A stretch of 64,000 nucleotides of DNA from Pseudomonas sp. ANT_H4 (lineage in GTDB: Bacteria; Pseudomonadota; Gammaproteobacteria; Pseudomonadales; Pseudomonadaceae): positions 62,001 to 126,000 of the forward strand of contig NZ_VOBG01000005.1 of the NCBI RefSeq assembly GCF_008369295.1. The letters are read 5' to 3'. Position 1 is the first letter of the stretch, and every line of letters begins with the position of its first letter. The translations under genes and the position numbers were made by a program. Positions 9,201 to 17,993 of the stretch are shown here, piece after piece. The notes below the pieces were generated by a model, which saw only the letters and a program-made list of their open reading frames with translations, was not told the origin of the DNA and made no database searches.

Positions 9201-9683
9201 ATGTTGGAAAGCTACTATCGCGAGCTGATATGTTTCCTCAACGCCAAGCTGGGCAACCGTCAGGTGGCCGAGGATGTAGTGCATGACGCCTATGTCCGGG
9301 TACTTGAGCGCGCCAGCGATACACCGATCGAGCAACCCCGCGCCTTCCTTTATCGCACCGCCCTGAACCTGGTGATCGACGGCCATCGGCGCAACACCCT
9401 GCGCCAGGCAGAGCCTTTGGAGGTGCTGGACAGTGAAGAGCGCTTCTTCAGTCCCTCTCCACAAGTCAGCCTCGACCACCGTCAACGCCTGGACATGCTC
9501 GGCAGCGCCCTGGCCGAGTTGTCGCCGCCGTGTCGCGACAGCTTCCTTTTGCGCAAGCTTGAGGGCTTGTCCCATCTGCAAATCGCCGAACGCCTCAACC
9601 TTTCCCGCAGCGTGGTGGAAAAACATATCGTCAACGCCATGAAGCATTGCCGGGTACGGATGCGCGAGTGGGACAGCCACTGA
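9201..9683 (+). CDS. fpvI: FpvI-type ECF sigma factor
   Basis: The 160-residue product is a sigma-70 ECF factor: region 2 (NRQVAEDVVHDAYVRVLER, about residues 14-32) and region 4 (LSHLQIAERLNLSRSVVEKH, about 130-150). Its position between pvdRT-opmQ and pvdA matches fpvI of P. aeruginosa (159 residues), which drives the ferripyoverdine receptor gene fpvA. Start choice is uncertain: ATG at 9201 matches the family length but its GGGAG motif is very close to the start; an in-frame ATG at 9186 adds five residues. The usual partner anti-sigma gene fpvR is not adjacent. Confidence 0.85.
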   Translation: MLESYYRELICFLNAKLGNRQVAEDVVHDAYVRVLERASDTPIEQPRAFLYRTALNLVIDGHRRNTLRQAEPLEVLDSEERFFSPSPQVSLDHRQRLDMLGSALAELSPPCRDSFLLRKLEGLSHLQIAERLNLSRSVVEKHIVNAMKHCRVRMREWDSH

Positions 9684-9694
9684 ACCGTCGCTGT

Positions 9695-9718
9695 TAAATT
9701 TCTTTTCATTGTCCTCGT
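9695..9718 (+). promoter_or_regulatory. PvdS iron-starvation box upstream of pvdA
   Basis: TAAAT at 9695-9699, exactly 16 bases, CGT at 9716-9718. It begins 11 bases after the fpvI stop and ends 90 bases before the pvdA start, so pvdA has its own PvdS promoter. Confidence 0.88.
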
Positions 9719-9808
9719 TTCCTATCAACACACGACCTGTTGTTCTGCCTACAGGTCTCTGAGGTTTTCCCGCCCCACTGCTCCGGGGCTTATCCAGAGG
9801 ACACTGGA

Positions 9809-11146
9809 ATGACACAGGCAATTGCATCGCCCGCGGTTCACGACCTGATCGGTATCGGTTTTGGCCCTTCGAACCTGGCGCTGGCCATCGCCCTGCAAGA
9901 GCGCGAGAAGGCCCAGGGCAAGCTGGACGTGCTGTTTCTCGACAAGCAGGCTGACTACCGCTGGCACGGCAATACCCTGGTAAGCCAGAGTGAACTGCAG
10001 ATTTCCTTCCTCAAGGACTTGGTCACCCTGCGCAATCCCACCAGCCCCTATTCCTTCGTCAACTACCTCAAGGCTCACGGCCGCTTGGTGGACTTCATCA
10101 ACCTGGGCACGTTTTACCCGTGCCGCATGGAGTACAACGACTACCTGCGCTGGGTCTCCGGGCAGTTTGGCGAACAAAGCCGCTATGGCGAGGAAGTGCT
10201 GGCCATCGAGCCGATCCTGCACCAACAGCAGGTTGAAGCGCTGCGAGTGATCTCCCGTGATGCCCAGGGCGAACAGCTGGTTCGCACCGCTCGTTCGGTG
10301 GTGGTCAGTGCCGGCGGTACACCGCGAATTCCCGAGGCGTTCAAGGCGCTCAAGGATGACGGGCGGGTGTTCCATCACTCCCAATACCTGGCGCGCATGG
10401 CCCAGCAGCCGTGTGTCGACGGCAAGCCGATGCGTATCGCGATCATCGGCGGCGGGCAGAGCGCGGCCGAGGCCTTTATCGACCTCAATGACAGCTTTCC
10501 GTCGGTGCAAGTCGACATGATCCTGCGCGGCTCGGCGTTGAAGCCGGCGGATGACAGCCCGTTCGTCAACGAGGTGTTTTCCCCGGAGTTCACCGACCTG
10601 GTGTTCCAGCAGGCCAGCAGCGAGCGTGAGCGCCTGGTCAATGAGTACCACAACACCAACTATTCAGTGGTGGACCTGGACTTGATCGAGCGGATCTACG
10701 GGATTTTCTATCGCCAAAAAGTCTCCGGCATTGCCCGCCATGCGTTCCGTACCCTCACCACCGTTGAAAAAGCCAGCGCCGGGTCTTTGGGTGTCGAGTT
10801 GGTGTTGCGTCATAACGCGACCGGGGAAACCAGCCTGAATCACTATGATGCAGTGGTGTTGGCGACCGGGTATGAGCGGCAGATGCATCGCCAGTTGCTG
10901 GCGCCGCTAGAGGCGTACATGGGTGACTTTGAGGTCAGCCGTGATTACCGGATGGTGACCGATGAGCGGTGCAAGGCGGGGATCTACATGCAGGGGTTTA
11001 GCCAGGCCAGTCATGGCTTGAGTGATACGTTGCTGTCGATCTTGCCGATTCGGGCGGATGAGATTGCGGCTTCGTTGTATGAGCATGATCGTAGTCGCGG
11101 GCAGGGGCGGTCGATGCGGGATTTGTTGCTCGCGACGGCCAGTTGA
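9809..11146 (+). CDS. pvdA: PvdA, L-ornithine N5-monooxygenase
   Basis: The 445-residue flavoprotein shows the FAD-binding motif GIGFGPSNLALAIAL near residues 14-28, the NADPH motif IIGGGQSAAEAF near 212-223 and the ATGY motif near 355. It hydroxylates L-ornithine to N5-hydroxyornithine, the first dedicated step for the hydroxamate groups of pyoverdine, in the cytoplasm. The start at 9809 follows an AGAGGAC ribosome site and gives the family length (443 in P. aeruginosa); an in-frame codon at 9740 would add an unlike extension. A strong IS box lies upstream. Confidence 0.95.
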   Translation: MTQAIASPAVHDLIGIGFGPSNLALAIALQEREKAQGKLDVLFLDKQADYRWHGNTLVSQSELQISFLKDLVTLRNPTSPYSFVNYLKAHGRLVDFINLGTFYPCRMEYNDYLRWVSGQFGEQSRYGEEVLAIEPILHQQQVEALRVISRDAQGEQLVRTARSVVVSAGGTPRIPEAFKALKDDGRVFHHSQYLARMAQQPCVDGKPMRIAIIGGGQSAAEAFIDLNDSFPSVQVDMILRGSALKPADDSPFVNEVFSPEFTDLVFQQASSERERLVNEYHNTNYSVVDLDLIERIYGIFYRQKVSGIARHAFRTLTTVEKASAGSLGVELVLRHNATGETSLNHYDAVVLATGYERQMHRQLLAPLEAYMGDFEVSRDYRMVTDERCKAGIYMQGFSQASHGLSDTLLSILPIRADEIAASLYEHDRSRGQGRSMRDLLLATAS

Positions 11147-11621
11147 TAGCGAAAAACTGTAGGCGCCAGGGGAACGCCTGGTTCCTGCAGACGTGCTACC
11201 TGAACCCTTCCTGAAGAATCTTCTTATTCCCCATACGGAAACTCTCCTACGGTTTACTCTCCAGAAATCGGGGCGTAAGCTTCTCGCGTTTTCATCAATA
11301 GCGGAGACCCTCAGTGGGTACTTGTTCGAGTGACAGTTGTCGGCCGGTCTCGGTAACCGGCACATTCTCGGCAAGATAACGCGCATATCCCATGCCGTTG
11401 TCTCGCCGAATAAGCGAGCAGCGGCATCCCGGTAGCGGCCATTCCAGGCCTGCACCCCGACGTCCCTCTCATCGACGCTGAACAGTCCGTGACTCATCTC
11501 ACGGGACTACGGACGCGCCTGTCGTTTGCGACAGGCGGGCCAAGCCTGCCGTGCCCGTGATTCGGGCGCGGTATAGACGGGCCGTACCTGCACGAAGGCT
11601 TCCTCGCGCAGGAGTAACACC
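11147..11621 (+). promoter_or_regulatory. Long GC-rich leader region upstream of mgtA
   Basis: This 475-base gap has no standard gene. It contains several self-complementary stretches (for example CAGGCG/CGCCTG around 11515-11540) and a 29-codon Pro/Arg-rich frame at 11392-11481. A long structured leader is common for magnesium transporter genes. I do not recognise a known riboswitch class (not M-box). Function is inferred from position only. Confidence 0.4.
11392..11481 (+). CDS. Candidate Pro/Arg-rich leader peptide before mgtA
   Basis: A 29-codon frame starting ATG CCG TTG and ending TGA encodes a peptide with 8 Arg and 5 Pro; the C-terminal part reads RPAPRRPSHRR. In Salmonella the mgtA leader encodes MgtL, a short Pro/Arg-rich peptide through which proline availability and magnesium control read-through into mgtA. 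The resemblance is of composition and position, not homology. There is no good ribosome site, and high-GC sequence yields such frames by chance, so this is speculative. Confidence 0.25.
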   Translation: MPLSRRISEQRHPGSGHSRPAPRRPSHRR

Positions 11622-14324
11622 ATGAAACTCACCCTGTTGAAAGAGTTCTTCGCCGGCTTCGTGCGGACCCGGCATATCACCCGGCACTTCCGGCGCCTGG
11701 CCCTGCTCGAAACCCTGACCGATTCCAGCGTCAGCCGCGAAGTGCCGCCGACCCTGGCGCAAACCCTGGTCAATGGGGCCAACAGTGAGGCCCAGGCACT
11801 GCTGGGCTCCCTGGCCAGTCACGTCGATGGCTTGAGCACGCAGGAAGCCGACGCCCTACGGGTTCAGTACGGCCTCAACGAAGTCGAACACGAGCAGCCG
11901 CTGCCGTGGTGGGTGCACCTGTGGCACTGCTACAAAAACCCGTTCAACCTGCTGCTGACCTTACTGGCGGTGATCTCCTGGCTGACTGAAGACATGAAGG
12001 CTGCCACGGTGATTTTCTCCATGGTGGTGCTGTCGACCTTGCTCCGGTTCTGGCAGGAGGCCAAGTCGAACAAGGCCGCCGATGCCCTTAAGGCGATGGT
12101 TAGCAACACCGCCACGGTGTTGCGTCGGGACGCAGGCAAGCGCATCGAGTTGCCGATCAAGCAACTGGTACCGGGTGACCTGATTGTGCTGTCGGCCGGC
12201 GACATGATTCCCGCCGATTGTCGCGTACTGACTGCCAAGGACCTGTTCGTCAGCCAGGCGGCGATGACGGGTGAGTCAATGCCGGTGGAGAAGTTCGCCC
12301 TGCAACGGGACGCCAACACCCGTAACCCCCTGGACCTGGAAAATATTCTGTTTATGGGCACCAACGTGGTGTCCGGCGCGGCCACGGCGGTGATCCTCAC
12401 CACCGGCAACAGCACCTACTTTGGCGCCCTGGCCCAGCGGGTCAGCGCCACGGATCGAACGCCGACCTCGTTCCAGCACGGCGTCAATAAAATCAGCTGG
12501 CTGTTGATCCGCTTCATGTTCGTGATGGCGCCGATGGTGCTGTTCATCAACGGCTTCACCAAGGGCGACTGGACCGAAGCCTTGCTGTTCGCGCTGTCCA
12601 TTGCCGTGGGCCTGACCCCGGAAATGCTGCCGATGATTGTCACCTCGACCCTGGCCAAGGGCGCGGTGTTCCTGTCGCGCAAGAAGGTCATCGTCAAGCG
12701 CCTGGACGCGATCCAGAACTTCGGCGCGATGGACGTGCTGTGCACCGACAAGACCGGCACCCTGACCCAGGACAAGATTTTCCTGGCGCGCCATGTGGAC
12801 GTCTGGGGCGAAGAGTCCGACGACGTGCTGGAGATGGCCTACCTCAACAGCTACTACCAGACTGGCCTGAAAAACCTGCTGGATGTGGCTGTGCTGGAGC
12901 ACGTTGAAGTCCATCGCGAGCTGAAGGTCGGCACCGCGTTCCAGAAAATCGACGAGATCCCGTTCGACTTCAACCGCCGGCGCATGTCGGTGGTGGTGGC
13001 CGAGCAAGGGCGGCCTCATCTGCTGATCTGCAAGGGCGCCGTGGAGGAAGTCCTGGCGGTCTGCAAGAACGTACGCCATGGCGACGTCAATGAAGTACTG
13101 ACCGATGAACTGCTGGCGCGGATTCGCCAGGTCACCGCCGCGTTCAACGAGGAAGGCTTGCGAGTGGTAGCGGTGGCGGCGCAACCGGTCGCGGTGGGCG
13201 ACATCTACAGCGTGGCGGATGAGTGTGATTTGACGCTGATCGGTTATGTGGCGTTTCTCGATCCGCCCAAGGAAAGCACAGCCCCGGCTCTCAAAGCCCT
13301 GGCCGCTCACGGCGTGGCGGTGAAGGTCCTGACCGGTGACAACGAATTGGTGACGGCGAAGATCTGCCGCGAGGTGGGCCTTGAGCAGCAAGGCCTGTTG
13401 ATGGGCAACGACATCGAATCTATGAGCGACGCGCAACTGGCCGAGGCGGTGGAAACCACCAACGTGTTCGCCCGGCTGACGCCTTCCCACAAGGAGCGCA
13501 TCGTGCGCCTGCTCAAGGCCAACGGTCATGTGGTGGGCTTCATGGGTGACGGCATCAATGACGCCCCGGCCCTGCGCACCGCCGATATCGGCATTTCGGT
13601 GGACAGCGCGGTGGACATCGCCAAGGAAGCGGCCGATATCATCCTCCTGGAAAAGAGCCTGATGATCCTGGAGGAGGGCGTGCTGGAAGGCCGTCGCACC
13701 TTCGCCAACATGCTCAAGTACATCAAGATGACTGCCAGCTCCAACTTCGGCAACGTGTTCTCGGTGCTGGTAGCGAGTGCCTTTATCCCGTTCTTGCCGA
13801 TGTTGCCGATGCATCTGTTGGTGCAGAACCTGTTGTATGACATTTCGCAGATCGCCATTCCGTTCGATAACGTCGATCAGGAGATGTTGAGCACCCCCCA
13901 GCGCTGGCAGCCGGGTGAAGTCGGGCGCTTCATGCTGTTCTTCGGCCCCATCAGTTCGGTGTTTGACATCACCACGTTCGCCTTGATGTGGTACGTATTC
14001 GATGCCAATACCCCGGACCATCAAACCTTGTTCCAGTCGGGTTGGTTCGTGGTGGGGCTGCTGACCCAGACGCTGATCGTGCACATGATCCGCACGCCGA
14101 AAATCCCGTTCCTGCAAAGCCGCGCGGCGATGCCGTTGATGGTGATGACCGGCTTGATCATGGCCGTGGGGATTTTCCTGCCGATGGGGCCATTGGCCCA
14201 TTACTTCAAGCTGCAGGCGCTGCCGTCGCTGTACTTCGTGTTCCTGCCGCTGATTCTGTTGGCCTACATGGCGCTGACCCAGGCGGTAAAAGGCTTTTAC
14301 ATCCGCCGGTTTGGCTGGCAATAA
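11622..14324 (+). CDS. mgtA: Magnesium-translocating P-type ATPase (MgtA/MgtB family)
   Basis: The 900-residue P3B-type ATPase has an actuator TGES motif, the phosphorylation motif DKTGTLT (catalytic Asp near 376), the nucleotide-binding KGA and TGDN motifs, GDGINDAPAL in the hinge region, and about ten membrane helices. It imports Mg2+ with the gradient. ATG at 11622 follows a clear AGGAG ribosome site. A 475-base leader precedes it and an mgtC gene follows by 13 bases, a common pairing for magnesium-limitation operons. MgtA and MgtB cannot be told apart from sequence alone. Confidence 0.92.
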   Translation: MKLTLLKEFFAGFVRTRHITRHFRRLALLETLTDSSVSREVPPTLAQTLVNGANSEAQALLGSLASHVDGLSTQEADALRVQYGLNEVEHEQPLPWWVHLWHCYKNPFNLLLTLLAVISWLTEDMKAATVIFSMVVLSTLLRFWQEAKSNKAADALKAMVSNTATVLRRDAGKRIELPIKQLVPGDLIVLSAGDMIPADCRVLTAKDLFVSQAAMTGESMPVEKFALQRDANTRNPLDLENILFMGTNVVSGAATAVILTTGNSTYFGALAQRVSATDRTPTSFQHGVNKISWLLIRFMFVMAPMVLFINGFTKGDWTEALLFALSIAVGLTPEMLPMIVTSTLAKGAVFLSRKKVIVKRLDAIQNFGAMDVLCTDKTGTLTQDKIFLARHVDVWGEESDDVLEMAYLNSYYQTGLKNLLDVAVLEHVEVHRELKVGTAFQKIDEIPFDFNRRRMSVVVAEQGRPHLLICKGAVEEVLAVCKNVRHGDVNEVLTDELLARIRQVTAAFNEEGLRVVAVAAQPVAVGDIYSVADECDLTLIGYVAFLDPPKESTAPALKALAAHGVAVKVLTGDNELVTAKICREVGLEQQGLLMGNDIESMSDAQLAEAVETTNVFARLTPSHKERIVRLLKANGHVVGFMGDGINDAPALRTADIGISVDSAVDIAKEAADIILLEKSLMILEEGVLEGRRTFANMLKYIKMTASSNFGNVFSVLVASAFIPFLPMLPMHLLVQNLLYDISQIAIPFDNVDQEMLSTPQRWQPGEVGRFMLFFGPISSVFDITTFALMWYVFDANTPDHQTLFQSGWFVVGLLTQTLIVHMIRTPKIPFLQSRAAMPLMVMTGLIMAVGIFLPMGPLAHYFKLQALPSLYFVFLPLILLAYMALTQAVKGFYIRRFGWQ

Positions 14325-14337
14325 ATGGAGATTTCTG

Positions 14338-15054
14338 ATGCAAGCCATCAACAACATTAACCTCAATTCCCTGATCGATACCCTGGTCAGCCTCAGTGCC
14401 GCGTTCATCCTCGGCGGGCTGATCGGTTTTGAACGTCAGTACCGCCAGCGCACCGCGGGCCTGCGCACCAACGTGCTGGTGGCGGTGGGGGCGGCAATTT
14501 TCGTTGACATGGCCAACCGCCTGGGCGGTGCCGAAGGCGCGGTACGGGTGGTCGCCTACGTGGTGTCCGGCATCGGCTTTCTTGGCGCCGGGGTCATCAT
14601 GCGCGAGGAAGGCAATGTGCGTGGGCTCAATACCGCAGCCACGCTGTGGGCCTCGGCGGCCGTCGGGGCTTGCGCCGGTGCCGACCTGATCCTTGAAGCG
14701 TTGCTCGGCACGTTGTTTGTACTGGCGGCCAATACCTTGTTGCGGCCGATCGTCAACAATATCAACCGCCAGCCGCTGGATGTGGTGTCTGCCGAGGTCA
14801 CCAACGTTCTTTACGTGATCGCCCGGCGTACTCAGCAAAAGGCCGTACTGGCGTTGCTGGAGGCGGAACTGGCGCGCTGTAACTACCCGGCCAGTGATGT
14901 CGACGTGCGGCCATTTGGTAGTGATGAGGTGGAAATCGAAGCCACCCTGGCGGTGACGTCGGTAGACGGGGATGAGCTGGATGCGCTGGTAGCGCGCATT
15001 TCCACGTCGACACTGGTAGTTCAAGCGTTCTGGAGCCCCAGTACCACCGAGTAG
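14338..15054 (+). CDS. mgtC: MgtC family membrane protein
   Basis: The 238-residue protein begins with the MgtC/SapB membrane domain: LGGLIGFERQYRQRTAGLRT near residues 25-44, then GIGFLGAGVIMRE near 78-90, with about five helices, followed by a soluble C-terminal ACT-like domain (about 150-238). MgtC proteins support growth at low Mg2+ and inhibit F1Fo ATP synthase in pathogens (family knowledge). ATG at 14338 has a GGAG ribosome site; it lies 13 bases after mgtA, so the two are probably one operon. Confidence 0.88.
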   Translation: MQAINNINLNSLIDTLVSLSAAFILGGLIGFERQYRQRTAGLRTNVLVAVGAAIFVDMANRLGGAEGAVRVVAYVVSGIGFLGAGVIMREEGNVRGLNTAATLWASAAVGACAGADLILEALLGTLFVLAANTLLRPIVNNINRQPLDVVSAEVTNVLYVIARRTQQKAVLALLEAELARCNYPASDVDVRPFGSDEVEIEATLAVTSVDGDELDALVARISTSTLVVQAFWSPSTTE

Positions 15055-15443
15055 CCTTCGTCCCTCAACCCAACCCCACAGCAGTTTTTTGCCATGTCGC
15101 GGGGCCACGCGCCCTGCCTCCCACCCAGTGAGTCAGCAACGTTGACTATGTTTTTATGAGGATAAGTCCTACAAGACACTAGGACTTGCCCTTCAGTTGA
15201 AGCGTCCTTTCATTGCTAATGTTGCGCCCTTGCGCCTAGCGGGGATTGAAGGTGCTGTTTTTTCAAGAACCGGGGCCAGGCATATCTGAGTTGTTCCTGT
15301 TTACACAGCGCCGCTCGTCGGAACTGTGATTTCTCACAGGTAGATAGGCCTCGCGTGATGTGCAAGGGTACTGACACCTTGATGAAATGATCGAGTCGTC
15401 GGTAATGGAATCAATCAGGGTGGTGTCTTCCCAGGGGAGTCGC
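15055..15443. other. Intergenic region upstream of the BvgA-like regulator
   Basis: About 390 bases with no convincing gene. The notable feature is the inverted repeat at 15164-15187. A T-rich run with loose pairing potential occurs near 15255-15275, but I cannot support a terminator. Confidence 0.5.
15164..15187. promoter_or_regulatory. Perfect 8-bp inverted repeat, candidate response-regulator site
   Basis: AAGTCCTA (15164-15171), 8 bases, TAGGACTT (15180-15187). The half site resembles the TTCCTACA-type elements bound by EvgA and the TTTCCTA heptads bound by BvgA. It lies about 260 bases upstream of a regulator of that family, so autoregulation is plausible but unproven. Confidence 0.4.
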
Positions 15444-16070
15444 ATGAGCAAAGCGTTAATAGTGGATGATCATCCGTTCATTCGTGCAACCGTTAAATAT
15501 CTGTTGAAGCAGGAAGGCTTCGACAAGATTTTTGAGGCGGGCAATGGTGCTGACGCCATGCAGATCGCCAGGGAGGAGCGGCCCGACCTGGTCATCCTCG
15601 ACTTGGCCATGCCCAAGCTGGGAGGGCTGGAGGTGATCAGCCGGATCAAGGCGCTGGGCCTGCCGTGCAAAATCCTGGTGTTGACCTCCTACCTGGCAGT
15701 GTTTTTCTCAACGCGCTGCATGCGTGCCGGTGCGATGGGCTTTGTCGCAAAAACCGGCGAGTTGGATGAGTTACAAAAAGCCATCAAGGCCGTCATGTCC
15801 AACTACAGTTGCTTTCCCAGCCTGCCCACAAGCTCTGTGCGCCGGGATGACTTGCAATCCACCGAGCAACAACTGGTGGCTGCATTGTCGGACCGTGAGT
15901 TGACGGTGTTGCAGAAACTGGCCCTCGGCCTGGGCAACAAGGATATCGCTGAGGATATGCTGTTGAGCCACAAGACCATCAGCACCTATAAAACCCGATT
16001 GAAGGAGAAACTGCACATGTCGTCGGTGGTGCACTTGTCCAAGTTCGCCCAGCGCAACCATTTGATCTGA
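15444..16070 (+). CDS. BvgA/EvgA-like response regulator (REC plus LuxR HTH)
   Basis: The 208-residue protein has an N-terminal receiver domain (acidic pocket at DDH near residues 8-10, phosphoacceptor Asp53 in VILDLAMP, Lys near 104) and a C-terminal LuxR-type helix-turn-helix (about 148-206, with LALGLGNKDIAEDMLLSHKT). It should be a DNA-binding regulator acting on phosphorylation. The start at 15444 has a GGGGAG ribosome site and places the receiver at residue 1; an in-frame codon at 15387 lacks this. The next gene follows by one base and looks like a BvgS-type sensor arm without a kinase. Confidence 0.88.
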   Translation: MSKALIVDDHPFIRATVKYLLKQEGFDKIFEAGNGADAMQIAREERPDLVILDLAMPKLGGLEVISRIKALGLPCKILVLTSYLAVFFSTRCMRAGAMGFVAKTGELDELQKAIKAVMSNYSCFPSLPTSSVRRDDLQSTEQQLVAALSDRELTVLQKLALGLGNKDIAEDMLLSHKTISTYKTRLKEKLHMSSVVHLSKFAQRNHLI

Positions 16071-16071
16071 A

Positions 16072-17718
16072 ATGTCAGTTTCCTTGGGCCAGTGGTTCAC
16101 AGCATTCTTGTTGATGAGCCTGTTATCCACGGCGGGCTTGGCCTTTGGCGAACCACGGTCCCTGCATTTGCTGGGGCACTCCCACTTTGACGGTCAGCCG
16201 GTGACCCTGGGTGAGCCGCACTGGCGTTGGTTGCGAGAGCGGCGCACGTTGGTGATGGGGGTCTCCGGCCCCGATTATGCGCCGTTTGATTTGACTAATA
16301 ATAATGGTGACCTAGAGGGCATTACTGCCGATTACGCAGGGCTGATCGCCCAGGCCTTGAACGTCACGGTCCTGGTTCGGTGCTACGACAATCGCAATGA
16401 GGTTATCGCGGCGCTCAAGCGTGGCGAGGTGGACTTTCTGGGATCGGCTAACGGTTACGAGGCGGCGGACCCGCAGCTTGTATTGTCGCGTTCGTATGCC
16501 AACGACCAACCGACGCTGGTGACGCGCATGGATGACAGCCAGGCCCTGAGCCCCGACTTGGCGGGCAAGCGCTTGGCGATGCTCTATCACTACATGCAAC
16601 CGGCGGCGGTAGAGGCGTTTTACCCCAACGCCCGGTTGCAACTTTTCCCGTCGACCTTCGAAGCCATTGGCGCTGTTGCGTTCGGCCAGGCGGATGTCTA
16701 CCTGGGGGATGCGATCAGCACCAATTACCTGATCATTAAAAACCACCTCAATAACGTACGCATGGCCGACTTTTCTACACTGGAGGTCAATCCTTTCGCT
16801 TTCGCATTCTCGCGCGACAACACCCGTCTGCTGGGCATCGTCAATGCGGCGTTGCAAGTGATCCCGGTCAGCGAGAAAATGGAGATCTTGCGCCGCTGGA
16901 GCGCTGGCAATCTCGGTTTCATCGGCAAGGTACGCCTGCGTCTGAGTGCCAGTGAGCAGCGCTGGCTGGACAAGCATCCGCGGGTAAAGGTAGCGGTGCT
17001 CGACGAGTTTGTGCCGATTTCATTTTTCAACGAACAGGGCCAGTTTCAGGGCTTGAGTGCGGAGGTCCTGGCCCAGGTCAGCTTGCGTACCGGGCTCAAG
17101 TTCGATGTGGTGCGCGGCGGCTCGCTTCCCTGGCAAGTTGATCAGGTCAACGCTGGCGCTGTCGAGATGATGGGGGTTATCACCCCCAGCATGGAGCGCG
17201 AAGAGAAGATACGTTTTACCCGCCCGTACCTGACCAACCCCTTCGTGCTGGTCAGTCGCAGCGGCACGGGCAATCCGCTCACACTGGAGGACATGCCGGG
17301 CAAGCGCCTTGCGATGATTGGTGGCAACGTCCTGCGTGAAAGAATTACCCAGGATTATCCCGGCATCAAGTTCGTGGAGGTGCAGAGTCCCGTGCAGGCC
17401 ATGGAGCTGGTGGCCAGCGGCGAGGCTGATGCGGCGCTCAACTCGCTGATCAGCGCCCGCTACGTAATTGCCCGTCAGTACCGTGATCGTTTGCGCGTGA
17501 CCAGCACGGTTGGCTCGCAGCCTGCCCGCATCACCTTTGGGGTCAACCGCAGCCAACTGGAGCTGTACTCGATCCTTGACAAGGCGCTATTGAGCATTAC
17601 ACCTCAGGAAATGGATGAGTTGACCAATCGCTGGCGCACTGAAGTAGTCATCGAATTGCAATCAGCATTGACTGGTATGCGAACCTGGTTTTCAGTCGTT
17701 CAGAGAGTTGGGGGGTAA
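16072..17718 (+). CDS. Tandem periplasmic-binding-domain protein resembling the BvgS/EvgS sensor arm, no kinase
   Basis: The 548-residue protein has a signal peptide (about 1-25) and two SBP_bac_3 Venus-flytrap domains (about 50-280 and 295-525). This tandem layout, next to a BvgA-like regulator, is that of the periplasmic part of BvgS/EvgS sensor kinases. Those continue through a membrane helix into PAS, kinase, receiver and Hpt domains; here the frame stops after the second flytrap (TAA directly after a six-G tract) and neither frameshift restores a membrane helix. It may be a soluble periplasmic sensor or a truncated kinase. Confidence 0.75.
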   Translation: MSVSLGQWFTAFLLMSLLSTAGLAFGEPRSLHLLGHSHFDGQPVTLGEPHWRWLRERRTLVMGVSGPDYAPFDLTNNNGDLEGITADYAGLIAQALNVTVLVRCYDNRNEVIAALKRGEVDFLGSANGYEAADPQLVLSRSYANDQPTLVTRMDDSQALSPDLAGKRLAMLYHYMQPAAVEAFYPNARLQLFPSTFEAIGAVAFGQADVYLGDAISTNYLIIKNHLNNVRMADFSTLEVNPFAFAFSRDNTRLLGIVNAALQVIPVSEKMEILRRWSAGNLGFIGKVRLRLSASEQRWLDKHPRVKVAVLDEFVPISFFNEQGQFQGLSAEVLAQVSLRTGLKFDVVRGGSLPWQVDQVNAGAVEMMGVITPSMEREEKIRFTRPYLTNPFVLVSRSGTGNPLTLEDMPGKRLAMIGGNVLRERITQDYPGIKFVEVQSPVQAMELVASGEADAALNSLISARYVIARQYRDRLRVTSTVGSQPARITFGVNRSQLELYSILDKALLSITPQEMDELTNRWRTEVVIELQSALTGMRTWFSVVQRVGG

Positions 17719-17993
17719 CTCCTGCGTCAAGGTGGAGCAATGCCGGCCTTGCTGCCAGCAGCGGTTTTGCCGGTACGGGTACAGTTCGATCTATTCGCGA
17801 GTGACAATCTCGACCTTACTGCCGTATTGCGCCATGTCGGCGACAGTAGTGGCACCTGAAACAGGGCGGCATCTGAATAATCCCGTGACCGTTGGTCAAC
17901 TTGCCGGGGAAGTTTGTGAACAATTGGCTTTTCAGACAAGGGGGTGGCGCAGTATTGACTGCACACGTGATTCCCACATCAGAGGAGAAGGGG

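Noticed and set aside
11207..11300. PhoP-type direct repeat (GTTTA-N5-GTTTA) before mgtA
   Set aside because: Only one half site (GGTTTA near 11252) is visible; the second is absent at the required spacing.
12276..14408. Long minus-strand frame (710 codons) opposite mgtA
   Set aside because: His/Gln/Arg-rich composition typical of an antisense shadow; mgtA on the plus strand has every expected motif.
17719..17993. Possible kinase remnant after the BvgS-like gene
   Set aside because: Reading both shifted frames after the six-G tract gave no membrane helix, kinase or Hpt motifs.
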